Assembly: GCA_017994815.1 (NCBI GenBank)
Contig: JAGOJY010000012.1
Span: 38,849-102,848 of the forward strand
Direction: 5' to 3'
Length of the DNA stretch: 64,000 nt
DNA from: Acidobacteriota bacterium
GTDB lineage: Bacteria > Acidobacteriota > Polarisedimenticolia > J045
Each line of letters opens with the position of its first letter. The first letter of the stretch is position 1. The notes under the pieces are model-generated. The model was given only the letters and a program-made list of their open reading frames with translations. It ran no database searches and was not told the DNA's origin. This document shows positions 25,506-33,285 of the stretch, in pieces. The position numbers were made by a program, and so were the translations under genes.

Positions 25506-27596
25506 ATGTTGAAAGCGTTGTTTGAGCCCAAGACCGTCGCGGTCATTGGAGCTTCCCCCAAAGAACAGAACCTCGGCAACCGGATCGTCAAGAACCTGCT
25601 GGAGTTCGGCTTCACTGGCCGCATCTACCCCGTCAACCCCAAGGTCAGCGAGCTGCTCGGCCTCCAGGTCTATCCGGCAATGACCGAGGTGCCGACCGAT
25701 GTGGACGTGGCTCACATCGTCATCCCCGCGGCACAAGTCCCGCAGGCCATTGAAGCTTGCGCCGACAAGAACGTGAAGTTCGTGATCTTGAACGGCGGCG
25801 GCTTTGCCGAGGTGGGGCCCGAGGGTGCTGTCCTCCAGGCCGAGTGCCTGGAGCGCGCGAGACAGCGCGGCATCCGTATCCTGGGGCCCAACTGTCAGGG
25901 CGTCATCAATACGGATCGGGCGATAAGGGCCTACTGCAATTTCACTTTTACCCGGCCGGAGGTCGGCGTTGTCTCCATCGTCGCGTTGAGCGGCGGCGTG
26001 GGCGAACTCATTCATCAAGCTTTTGCCGAGATGGGCGTGGGGACGCGCTTATATGCGTCCAATGGCAACGCCTGCGACGTTTCCATCCCGGAGATCCTCC
26101 AGTACTATGGCGAGGACGAGGCAACGCGCGTCATCGTCCTGTATGTCGAAGGGCTCCGTGACCCCCAGGCGTTCATGAAAGCGGCAGCCGAAGTCGTCGC
26201 CAAGAAACCGGTGCTGGCGATGAAGGCCGGGCGCACGGCGGAAGGCGTACAAGCGGCGGCCTCTCACACCGGCGGGCTGGCTCGGGAGGATGTGGTCACA
26301 GACCTCATCTTCGAGAAGCTCGGTGTGTTGTGTTTTCGGGACGAGGCCGAGTTGTGCCAGGCGGCGGCCGCGTTTGCCTGTCAGCCCGTTCCCCGGGGCA
26401 ACCGGGTGGGCGTGATAACGAATACTGCCGGCCCGGCCGTCATCGCGACCGACGTTTTGGTGGGCGCTGGTCTGCAAGTGCCCGCGCTCGCGGCCGAAAC
26501 GAAAGCTGCCTTGAAATCCAGACTGTATCCCCAAGCCACCGTCCGCAATCCCATCGACGTGTTGGCGACCGCCGGGGTGGAGCATTTCAAAGCGGCTCTC
26601 GAGACACTGATGGGCGAAACGCAGATTGACAGCGTGTTCGTCAACTTCGTCACGCCGTTCTTCGTAGATACGGACAGCATCGCGCACGAGATCGTGGCTG
26701 TGAACCAAGCACGCCACAAGCCCGTTGTCTGCAACCTGATGACGGACAGACGCCGGTGGATGGAGACCGTCAGGATTCTGAAGGACGGCGGGGTGCCAGC
26801 ATACGGATTCCCCGGCACGGCCGCCCGAGTGCTGGCGGCGCTGACGCGCTATCACGAGTTGCGAACGCGCGCCTCGGGCGTGGTCAAGACGTTTGCCGAC
26901 GTGGACCGGGGCCGGGCAGAACACCTGCTCGGCGCGGCGCAGAAGACCGGTCGCAAGAGACTATCGGCGGTCGAGGCGTATGGCGTCCTCGAGGCGTATG
27001 GCCTGCCGAGCGCCGCCTGGCGACTGGCGCAGAGCGCCGCCGAGGCCGAACAAGCGGCGGCCGAGATTGGGTTCCCGGTGGTCGTCAAAGCCAACGCGGC
27101 GGGGATTGTCCACAAGACCGAACGCGGCGGCGTGGCCTTGAACCTGGCCGACCGGCAGGCCGTGCGCGCGGCGGTCGAGAAGATGCAGGCGGCGCTGCGC
27201 TCCAGAGTCGAAGCCGAGCCCCTGACTTTCTTCGTCCAGCAAGATCTGCCCGGCGGACGCGAGGTCATTCTTGGAGCCAAAGCGGAGGCCGGTGTCGGGC
27301 ACCTGATCATGTTCGGCCTGGGCGGCATCTACGTCGAGATCATGAAAGACGTAGTCTTCAAGCTTGCGCCGGTGACGGCGGTCGAAGCGCGCGAAATGCT
27401 GGCGGCCATCAAGGCGGCTCCCTTGCTCAAAGGGGTGCGAGGTGAGAAAGGAGTGGACGAAGACGGACTGGTGGAACTGATCCAGCGACTTTCGCAGCTG
27501 GTGACCGAGTTGCCCGCCATCCAGGAAATGGACCTCAATCCCGTCATTGCATATCCGGAGCGCGTCTTAATCGCCGACGCGCGAATCAGCCTCTAG
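25506..27596 (+). CDS. ADP-forming acyl-CoA (acetyl-CoA) synthetase, fused alpha-beta type
   Basis: The 696-residue protein contains the CoA-binding domain (KTVAVIGASPKEQNLGNRIVKNL near the N-terminus) and two succinyl-CoA-ligase-like domains, including SHTGGLAREDVV with the candidate phospho-His. The ATP-grasp domain is C-terminal (FPVVVKANAAGIVHKTERGGV, then FGLGGIYVEIMKDVVFKLAPV, and MDLNPVIAY at the end). It interconverts an acyl-CoA with the acid plus ATP and CoA, and so could conserve energy when running in the ATP-forming direction. It starts 2 bases after the previous stop, so it is tightly coupled within the operon. Confidence 0.92.
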   Translation: MLKALFEPKTVAVIGASPKEQNLGNRIVKNLLEFGFTGRIYPVNPKVSELLGLQVYPAMTEVPTDVDVAHIVIPAAQVPQAIEACADKNVKFVILNGGGFAEVGPEGAVLQAECLERARQRGIRILGPNCQGVINTDRAIRAYCNFTFTRPEVGVVSIVALSGGVGELIHQAFAEMGVGTRLYASNGNACDVSIPEILQYYGEDEATRVIVLYVEGLRDPQAFMKAAAEVVAKKPVLAMKAGRTAEGVQAAASHTGGLAREDVVTDLIFEKLGVLCFRDEAELCQAAAAFACQPVPRGNRVGVITNTAGPAVIATDVLVGAGLQVPALAAETKAALKSRLYPQATVRNPIDVLATAGVEHFKAALETLMGETQIDSVFVNFVTPFFVDTDSIAHEIVAVNQARHKPVVCNLMTDRRRWMETVRILKDGGVPAYGFPGTAARVLAALTRYHELRTRASGVVKTFADVDRGRAEHLLGAAQKTGRKRLSAVEAYGVLEAYGLPSAAWRLAQSAAEAEQAAAEIGFPVVVKANAAGIVHKTERGGVALNLADRQAVRAAVEKMQAALRSRVEAEPLTFFVQQDLPGGREVILGAKAEAGVGHLIMFGLGGIYVEIMKDVVFKLAPVTAVEAREMLAAIKAAPLLKGVRGEKGVDEDGLVELIQRLSQLVTELPAIQEMDLNPVIAYPERVLIADARISL

Positions 27597-27618
27597 CAAC
27601 ACTCTCCCTGCGCTTATC

Positions 27619-28608
27619 ATGGAGATGACCCGCAACCGGGAACACCGCGGAACGAACAACGAGCCCCGCATCGCCATCGTCGGCAGCGGGCCCGTCGGCG
27701 GCATCCTGGGCGCGCACCTGATCCAGGCCGGGCAACCCGTCATATTTTGCGATATCCAGGAATCGCATCTGGAGGCGATCAGGGAGACCGGACTATGCCT
27801 CACTGGCGTGTTCGAGGCGACGGTCAAATGTGACCACGTCGCTTACAGCGTGGCCGGCCTGGCCAACTTCCCCGCCGTGGATACGTTGGTCATCGCCACC
27901 AAAGCATATGTCATGCCCGACCTCGTGACTGAGCTGACCGAGCTGGGACGGCCCGGCCTGCGCTTCGTCAGTTGCCAGAACGGGTTGGACAACGAGGAAT
28001 TCTTGGCTGCGTTCTTTGGCGCGGACAATGTCCTGCGCATGGTCGTCAACTACGCTGGCAGCCAAATGGGCGACGGCCGGATCCTGGCTTCGTTTTTCAC
28101 CCCTCCCAACTACATCGGCGCCATGACGGCCGCGGGAGAGCCGCTGGCGCGGCGCCTGGCCGAGGCGTTGACGAGCGCCAGGCTCGAGACTCACTTTACG
28201 ACCGACATCAAGAAGCATGAGTGGGAGAAGGCAATCCTCAATTCTCTGCTCAATCCGGTGTGCGCCCTTACACGCAAGCCGATGAAAGACATGATGGATC
28301 TGGTGAGCACCGAAGGGCTCGTGGAGAAACTCCTGCAGGAGGGGATCGCGGTGGCCCAAGCCGCCGGCATCACCCTCAGCGAGGGATTCTATGAGTGCGC
28401 CCTCGAGTACCTGAAGGAAGCCGGGTACCACAGAACCTCCATGCACCAGGACATCATCCGCCACTTGCCAACCGAGATTGACTGGGTCAGCGCCAAGATC
28501 GTCGAGATCGGACGGGCCCATGGCGTTGCGACTCCCTATAACCTGACGATTGCGGCGCTCATCAAGGGCCTGGAAATGGAATCGGGCGCACCGCAGGAAC
28601 GGGCGTAG
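27619..28608 (+). CDS. Ketopantoate reductase (PanE/ApbA)-family dehydrogenase
   Basis: The 329-residue protein has an N-terminal NAD(P)-binding motif, IAIVGSGPVGGILGAHLIQAG (residues about 16-36). The C-terminal domain carries the family's Lys and Asn residues (KKHEWEKAILNSLLNPVCAL) and RTSMHQDI. The family reduces 2-oxo acids to 2-hydroxy acids. In an operon with a 2-hydroxyacyl-CoA dehydratase-like subunit, this protein more likely makes or oxidises a 2-hydroxy acid than acts in pantothenate synthesis. That is inference. Confidence 0.85.
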   Translation: MEMTRNREHRGTNNEPRIAIVGSGPVGGILGAHLIQAGQPVIFCDIQESHLEAIRETGLCLTGVFEATVKCDHVAYSVAGLANFPAVDTLVIATKAYVMPDLVTELTELGRPGLRFVSCQNGLDNEEFLAAFFGADNVLRMVVNYAGSQMGDGRILASFFTPPNYIGAMTAAGEPLARRLAEALTSARLETHFTTDIKKHEWEKAILNSLLNPVCALTRKPMKDMMDLVSTEGLVEKLLQEGIAVAQAAGITLSEGFYECALEYLKEAGYHRTSMHQDIIRHLPTEIDWVSAKIVEIGRAHGVATPYNLTIAALIKGLEMESGAPQERA

Positions 28609-28633
28609 AAGCCACTGGGACCTGCCAACGACA

Positions 28634-29407
28634 GTGACCGCCAAACTCTTTGCCGGCATCGATGTCGGCACCACAACTACCAAGGCGGTCATCGTCGACG
28701 CCGAGCGGCAAGTGGTCGGCTGCTGTGTGCAGCGCTCCGGGGCCAGTTTGGCGGCGGCGGCCGACGCGGCCCTGGCGAAGGCGCTGGCCCGGGCCGGGGC
28801 CGCGCGCGAGTTGGTGCAGGGCATCGTGGCCACTGGTTATGGCCGCAAGAGCGTGGCCGTTGCTCGAGACACGGTGACTGAAATCAGGTGCCACGGCCGC
28901 GGCAGCTATCATTACTTCCGCGAAGCGCTCACCATCGTGGATATTGGCGGTCAGGACAGCAAGGTCATCAAGCTCGACGCGGCGGGCAAGTTGGTTCACT
29001 TCAAGATGAACCGCAAGTGCGCCGCCGGGACGGGAGCGTTTCTGGAGGACCTTGCACACCGGCTGGATATCCCTTTGAGCGAGTTCGGCCCTTTGGCACA
29101 GGCGGCGAGCGTCACCGCCAGCCTCGGCAGCTACTGCACGGTCTTTACCGCCACCGAAGTGTTGGATCGCCTTCGGGCCGGTGAGCCGGTGAACAGCCTC
29201 ATCCGCGGCTTGTTCGACTCTATCGTCAAGCGCATCATGGAAATGGAGAGTCTGAGCGGGCGAGTTGTCATGACGGGCGGCGTGGTCGCGTATAACCCCC
29301 TCGTGGCGGAACTGCTGGGGCGGCGCGCAAACCTGGAAATCACCGTTGCCCCTCATCCCCAGGAAATGGGCGCCTTCGGGGCGGCGTTGTTTGCGGCGGA
29401 GCACTGA
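28634..29407 (+). CDS. Acyl-CoA dehydratase/reductase activase (HgdC/BcrA/BadF-type ATPase)
   Basis: From the GTG at 28634 the product is 257 residues, the usual size of HgdC-type homodimeric activases. It has the ASKHA phosphate-binding motif AGIDVGTTTTKAVIVD at the N-terminus and VDIGGQDSKVI in the middle. FKMNRKCAAGTGAFLE and GSYCTVFTATEV hold the two Cys that ligate the shared [4Fe-4S] cluster in the dimer. GGVVAYNPLVAELLG follows. It would energise an electron by ATP hydrolysis and pass it to the HgdB-type subunit at 24259-25503. A longer upstream frame exists but lacks family similarity. Confidence 0.92.
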   Translation: MTAKLFAGIDVGTTTTKAVIVDAERQVVGCCVQRSGASLAAAADAALAKALARAGAARELVQGIVATGYGRKSVAVARDTVTEIRCHGRGSYHYFREALTIVDIGGQDSKVIKLDAAGKLVHFKMNRKCAAGTGAFLEDLAHRLDIPLSEFGPLAQAASVTASLGSYCTVFTATEVLDRLRAGEPVNSLIRGLFDSIVKRIMEMESLSGRVVMTGGVVAYNPLVAELLGRRANLEITVAPHPQEMGAFGAALFAAEH

Positions 29408-29420
29408 CAAGGAGGGACTC

Positions 29421-30080
29421 ATGCTCGTAAGGGAACGGATGACTCTCAACCCGGTCACGATCACGCCGTCAACTTCCTTTTCCGACGCTATCCGGCTGCT
29501 GCGAGAACGCGAAATTCATCACTTGCCGGTGGTGGACAAGGATGGCCAGCCGATCGGCATCGTCACGCAGTCGGATTTGTTGTACGCCGCCCCGACGACC
29601 GCGATGTCGGGTTTCGAGTTGAATTACCTCCTCGCCAACCTGCACGTGGCCAAGGTCATGACCAGCGCGCCCGTCACCGTGCTGGAGGATGTGCCGCTCG
29701 AAGAGGCGGCCCGGCTGATGACCGAAGAGAAAGTCGGCTGCTTGCCTGTCATGCGCGACGGGCACCTGGTGGGGATCATCACCCAGACCGATATGTTCAG
29801 GACCTTTGTGGAGATCTTGGACGGCGCCGTCACGAGTGAAGCGAGCACCGCGCCATTGCGGGTCACGGTGCAAGTACCTGATGTGCGCGGCGAGTTGGGT
29901 CGCCTGGCCGGCGTCCTCGCGCAGCAGGGGGGCAACATCTGCTCCGTCGCCCGCTTTCACGGCACCAACCCGGCGCACGTGTTTCTCACTTTTCGGCTGG
30001 AGGGTCTGACCGAAACGACGCTGCGCGAGACGCTTCAGGCCGCCGGCGGCGAAGTGATTCATCTCTGCCGCGCGGCTTGA
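29421..30080 (+). CDS. CBS-pair plus ACT domain protein (AcuB-like)
   Basis: The 219-residue protein starts at ATG 29421, with GGAGGG 4 bases before. Two CBS motifs fill residues 1-140 (MTLNPVTITPSTSFSDAI and LPVVDKDGQPIGIVTQSD, then MTSAPVTVLEDVPLEEAA and LPVMRDGHLVGIITQTD). An ACT-like domain fills residues about 148-219 (LRVTVQVPDVRGELGRLAGVL, GGNICSVARF). CBS pairs bind adenine nucleotides and ACT domains bind small metabolites, so this is probably an energy- or metabolite-sensing regulator of the operon's enzymes. It has no DNA-binding part. Confidence 0.88.
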   Translation: MLVRERMTLNPVTITPSTSFSDAIRLLREREIHHLPVVDKDGQPIGIVTQSDLLYAAPTTAMSGFELNYLLANLHVAKVMTSAPVTVLEDVPLEEAARLMTEEKVGCLPVMRDGHLVGIITQTDMFRTFVEILDGAVTSEASTAPLRVTVQVPDVRGELGRLAGVLAQQGGNICSVARFHGTNPAHVFLTFRLEGLTETTLRETLQAAGGEVIHLCRAA

Positions 30081-30100
30081 TTGCAGAGGAAGGTACCCGC

Positions 30101-31300
30101 ATGCAGATGAGCCGAGCCTACATTCCCTACGGCGGTTACTGGAGCACCCCGTTCGTCCGGTGGCAGGGGAGTTTTGCCAACCTCAACGCCATTCCCTTCG
30201 CTGCGGAAGTGGCCGTGCGCGCTTTGCGCGAGCGCCAGATTTCGCCTGGAGCTTTCGACGCGCTTTGCCTGGGGATCAGTGTGCCCCAAAGACACAGTTT
30301 CTATGGCGCGCCGTGGCTGGCCGGTCTCATGGGCATGCCCGGCCTCACGGGCCCCACGATCATGCAGGCTTGTGCGACAAGCGCGCGCGTGATCGCCGCG
30401 GCAGCCGCCGAAGTCGAAACTGGCGTAGCCCGCAGCGTGTTGACCATCACTTGCGATCGGTGCAGCAACGGTCCGCATGTGTTCTACCCCAACCCTCTCG
30501 GCCCGGGCGGCAAGGGCGACGCCGAAGACTGGGTCTGGGACAACTTCGGGTTCGATCCGTATGCCAAGAACTCGATGCTCCAGACGGCCGAAAACGTGGC
30601 CCGCGAGGCCGGCATCACCACCGCCGAACAGCACGAACTGACCTTGTTGCGCTACAGCCAGTACCAGGCCGCACTCGAGGGGGCGGCGGCGTTTCACAAG
30701 CGCTACATGGTGACGCCGCTGGAGGTCAAAGACCCGGCCGGGCGCAGGGTGATGGCGAAGGTCGAAGACGATGAGGGCATCTTCCCCACCACCACTGAAG
30801 GCTTGGCGAAGCTCAAGCCGCTGCAAGGGGGCGGCACCGTGACGTTTGGCGGACAGACGTTCCCCGCCGACGGTAATTGCGGCCTGATCGTGTGCACCCG
30901 CGACCAGGCCCGCGCCCTCGGCCGCGACAAGGTCGAAGTGCAGGTGCTGGCATTCGCACAGGCCCGCGTGCGGCAGGGTTTCATGCCCCAGGCCACCGTT
31001 CCGGCGGCACGGCAAGCGCTGGACCGAGCAGGTGTGGCGCTGGACGGCGTCACGGCGATCAAGACACATAACCCCTTTGCCGTGAACGACATCTACTTCA
31101 GCCGCGAAATGGGCGTGCCGAAGGAAGCCATGAACAACTATGGCTCGTCGCTCATATGGGGCCACCCGCAAGCCCCGACCGGCATGCGGTTGATCATCGA
31201 GTTGATTGAAGAACTTGTCCTGCGCGGCGGCGGGCACGGGTTGTTCGTCGGATGCGCGGCGGGCGACACCGCGGCCGCGGTCGTCATCAAGGTCGGCTAG
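30101..31300 (+). CDS. Thiolase-family acyl-CoA acyltransferase
   Basis: The 399-residue protein starts at ATG 30101 (GAGGAAGG 7 bases upstream). The nucleophilic Cys lies in TIMQACATSARVIAAA. The His of the catalytic centre is in IKTHNPFAVNDIYFSREMG, GHPQAPTGMRLIIELIEEL is the conserved GHPxGxTG block, and the second Cys is in VGCAAGDTAAAVV. Thiolases cleave 3-oxoacyl-CoA with CoA to release acetyl-CoA, or condense acyl-CoAs. This one would take the product of the 22367-24253 fusion enzyme. It is the last gene of the foreign operon. Its stop lies 2 bases from the stop of a convergent, high-GC gene. Confidence 0.9.
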   Translation: MQMSRAYIPYGGYWSTPFVRWQGSFANLNAIPFAAEVAVRALRERQISPGAFDALCLGISVPQRHSFYGAPWLAGLMGMPGLTGPTIMQACATSARVIAAAAAEVETGVARSVLTITCDRCSNGPHVFYPNPLGPGGKGDAEDWVWDNFGFDPYAKNSMLQTAENVAREAGITTAEQHELTLLRYSQYQAALEGAAAFHKRYMVTPLEVKDPAGRRVMAKVEDDEGIFPTTTEGLAKLKPLQGGGTVTFGGQTFPADGNCGLIVCTRDQARALGRDKVEVQVLAFAQARVRQGFMPQATVPAARQALDRAGVALDGVTAIKTHNPFAVNDIYFSREMGVPKEAMNNYGSSLIWGHPQAPTGMRLIIELIEELVLRGGGHGLFVGCAAGDTAAAVVIKVG

Positions 31301-31302
31301 CG

Positions 31303-33015
31303 CTACGCCCCCGGCCCGGTCGGTCCGACCCGGTAGAGCAGGTCGACCCCGCCCGACACGTACAGGTCGCGGAAGTGGAGATGCCGTCGCTTGCCGCTCG
31401 ACGTCTTGGTCAGCATCCCTTTCTCCACCAGCGCCACCTCGCTCACCGTGACCCCGAGCTTGAGCGCCACCCGCCGCCGCACCTCGTCGCAGATCTCCGG
31501 CAACGGCCGAGCGGCCTTCTCCGCCAGCTCGCACACGAGCACGAGGCGCTCGGTGCCGAGCTGCCCGTCCTCGACGCCGAACGCAGCGAAGCACCCCTTG
31601 CGCAGGCCCTCGACCTCATCCAGCGGCGCCTCGAAGTCGCTCGGATCGTGCTTCGCCCCGGCGAGGTTGATCCGCTCCCGCGAGCGGCCGACCCAGAACA
31701 GCTCGCCGCCGCGCAGGTAGCCGAGGTCCCCGGTGATGACATGCTCTCCCTTGAGGATCTTGGCCGACTCGTTGGGCTGGCCGAGGAACCCGATCAGCCG
31801 GGAGGGGCTCTCGAGCGCCACCTCGCCGACCACGCCATCGGGCAGCGGTGCCCCGTCGGGACCAAGGACGAGCACCCGCAGCAGCGGGTGTCCCTTGCCA
31901 GTGCTGACGACCCTCTCGGTCTCGCCGGCGTACGCGACGTCGGCCACCACCGCCTCGCGCCGCTCGTACAGCGCGGCCGACTCGAGCCGCTCGACGACGA
32001 GCGCACCGTCCGGATCGGTGAACGTGGCGCCACCGACGTTTTCGGCGCAGCCGAAGTTCGCCTTGAGCGACTCCCAGCGCACGCCCCGCGACTCGAAGCG
32101 CCGGTGGAACTCCTCGAACGTCCCGATGTGCACCTTCTCGCCGGCACTCCAGAAGCCGCGGACGTGGTCGAGCCGCACGCCCTCGATGTCGGCGTCCGCG
32201 ATGCGCTGCGCCGCGATCGCGTAGCCGAAGTTCGGGGCCCAGGTCTCGGTCGCCTGCGCGTCGTGCATCACCTTGAGCCACAGCGCGGGGCGGCGGATGA
32301 AGTCGATCGGGTTCATCAGCGCGAGCGGGATGCCGCGCAGCAGGCACACCATGAGATTGTTGACGAGCCCCATGTCGTGGTAGAGCGGCGTCCAGTTCGC
32401 GAACACGTCGCCGTCTCCGAGCCGCATCGCCGCACCCATCCCCGCCACCGCGACGAGCACTTGCGGGTGCCGCCACACGCAGATCCGCGGCAGGCCGGTC
32501 GTGCCGGAGGTGAGCTGCAGCATCGCGGTCGCGTCCGCGGCGGGCTCCGCGAAGCCGGGCTCCGCTGCACCGCCGCCACCCTCGCCCACGAGCGCGGCCG
32601 TGCCGGCGTGCTTCTCCGCGAGCAACGCCGCCGTCTCTCCCATCCCCTTCGGCAGCAGGACCAGCCGCGCCGAGCTCAGCCCGGCCACGTGCCGGATCAC
32701 TTCCCGGAGGTTCGAGTTCACGCCCTGGATCGCCGGCGGTGCGACGAGGAGCGGCACCGCCCCGAGCTGCAGGATGCCGAGGACGCAGCTCGCCGCGAAC
32801 CCGGGGTCCGAGCTGACCAGCACCGCCGTGTCCCCCTGGCGCAGCCCGGCCTCGCGCAGCCACGCCGCCCGGCCGGCGGCGGCGCGGTGCAGCCCGGCGG
32901 TGGTCAGCCAGTTGATCGCGCCGTCGATACCGACGATCGCCAGGGCCCGCTTGTCGGGGTGGCGCTCCAGCCGGTCGTGCAGCAGACCTTGGATCGTCTC
33001 TTCGCGCCCCGCCAT
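31303..33015 (-). CDS. Fatty acyl-AMP ligase-like adenylating enzyme
   Basis: The 570-residue protein belongs to the ANL (AMP-forming) superfamily. The P-loop-like motif is LQLTSGTTGLPR (167-178). WTPLYHDMGLVNN (about 208-220) is typical of FAAL enzymes that load acids on carrier proteins rather than on CoA. Further motifs are FGCAENVGG, TGDLGYLRGGELFWVGRSRERI and a C-terminal Lys in TKTSSGKRR. The usual Lys after GTTG.P is Arg here. It should activate an acid as acyl-AMP and load it on the acyl carrier protein encoded just upstream (3-base gap). It is the third gene of the MBOAT-ACP-ligase cassette. Confidence 0.85.
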   Translation of the reverse strand: MAGREETIQGLLHDRLERHPDKRALAIVGIDGAINWLTTAGLHRAAAGRAAWLREAGLRQGDTAVLVSSDPGFAASCVLGILQLGAVPLLVAPPAIQGVNSNLREVIRHVAGLSSARLVLLPKGMGETAALLAEKHAGTAALVGEGGGGAAEPGFAEPAADATAMLQLTSGTTGLPRICVWRHPQVLVAVAGMGAAMRLGDGDVFANWTPLYHDMGLVNNLMVCLLRGIPLALMNPIDFIRRPALWLKVMHDAQATETWAPNFGYAIAAQRIADADIEGVRLDHVRGFWSAGEKVHIGTFEEFHRRFESRGVRWESLKANFGCAENVGGATFTDPDGALVVERLESAALYERREAVVADVAYAGETERVVSTGKGHPLLRVLVLGPDGAPLPDGVVGEVALESPSRLIGFLGQPNESAKILKGEHVITGDLGYLRGGELFWVGRSRERINLAGAKHDPSDFEAPLDEVEGLRKGCFAAFGVEDGQLGTERLVLVCELAEKAARPLPEICDEVRRRVALKLGVTVSEVALVEKGMLTKTSSGKRRHLHFRDLYVSGGVDLLYRVGPTGPGA

Positions 33016-33018
33016 CGG

Positions 33019-33285
33019 TTACCTCCCGCCGAGCTTGCGCGCCACGGTCGCGGCGATGTCGCCGACCGTGTCCAGGTAGTCGATGCTGATCTCGTGCGCC
33101 TCGAAGCTCACGCCGAACTGTTGTTCGAGGAACGTGATCAGGGCGACCGTGGAGATCGAGTCCAAAAGGCCGCCGCTGATCAGCGCGCGGTCTCGGCCGA
33201 GGCTCTCCGGCGGAGCGCCCGGCGAGAGGCGGGCGGCGAGGTGATCGCGGACGATCTTCTCGATCGCGGCGATGTCGGTGGTCAT
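33019..33285 (-). CDS. Acyl carrier protein
   Basis: The 88-residue acidic protein has the 4'-phosphopantetheine attachment site GLLDSIST with Ser43, followed by TVALITFLEQQFGVSF and a C-terminal helix (DTVGDIAATVARKL). The ATG overlaps the TGA of the MBOAT gene (ATGA at 33285-33282), and AGGAGGA lies just before it inside that gene. It probably carries the acyl group between the adenylating enzyme (31303-33015) and the membrane acyltransferase (33282-35831), as DltC does in D-alanylation. Confidence 0.9.
   Translation of the reverse strand: MTTDIAAIEKIVRDHLAARLSPGAPPESLGRDRALISGGLLDSISTVALITFLEQQFGVSFEAHEISIDYLDTVGDIAATVARKLGGR

Noticed and set aside
27619..28608. Pantothenate biosynthesis gene panE
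   Set aside because: The fold is PanE-like, but the gene is embedded in a CoA-thioester operon with no other pantothenate genes, so I kept only the family name.
24259..29407. A benzoyl-CoA reductase (BcrABCD) operon
   Set aside because: Only one catalytic-type subunit and one short HgdC-type activase are present, and no ring-opening enzymes are seen. A dehydratase-like role is at least as likely.
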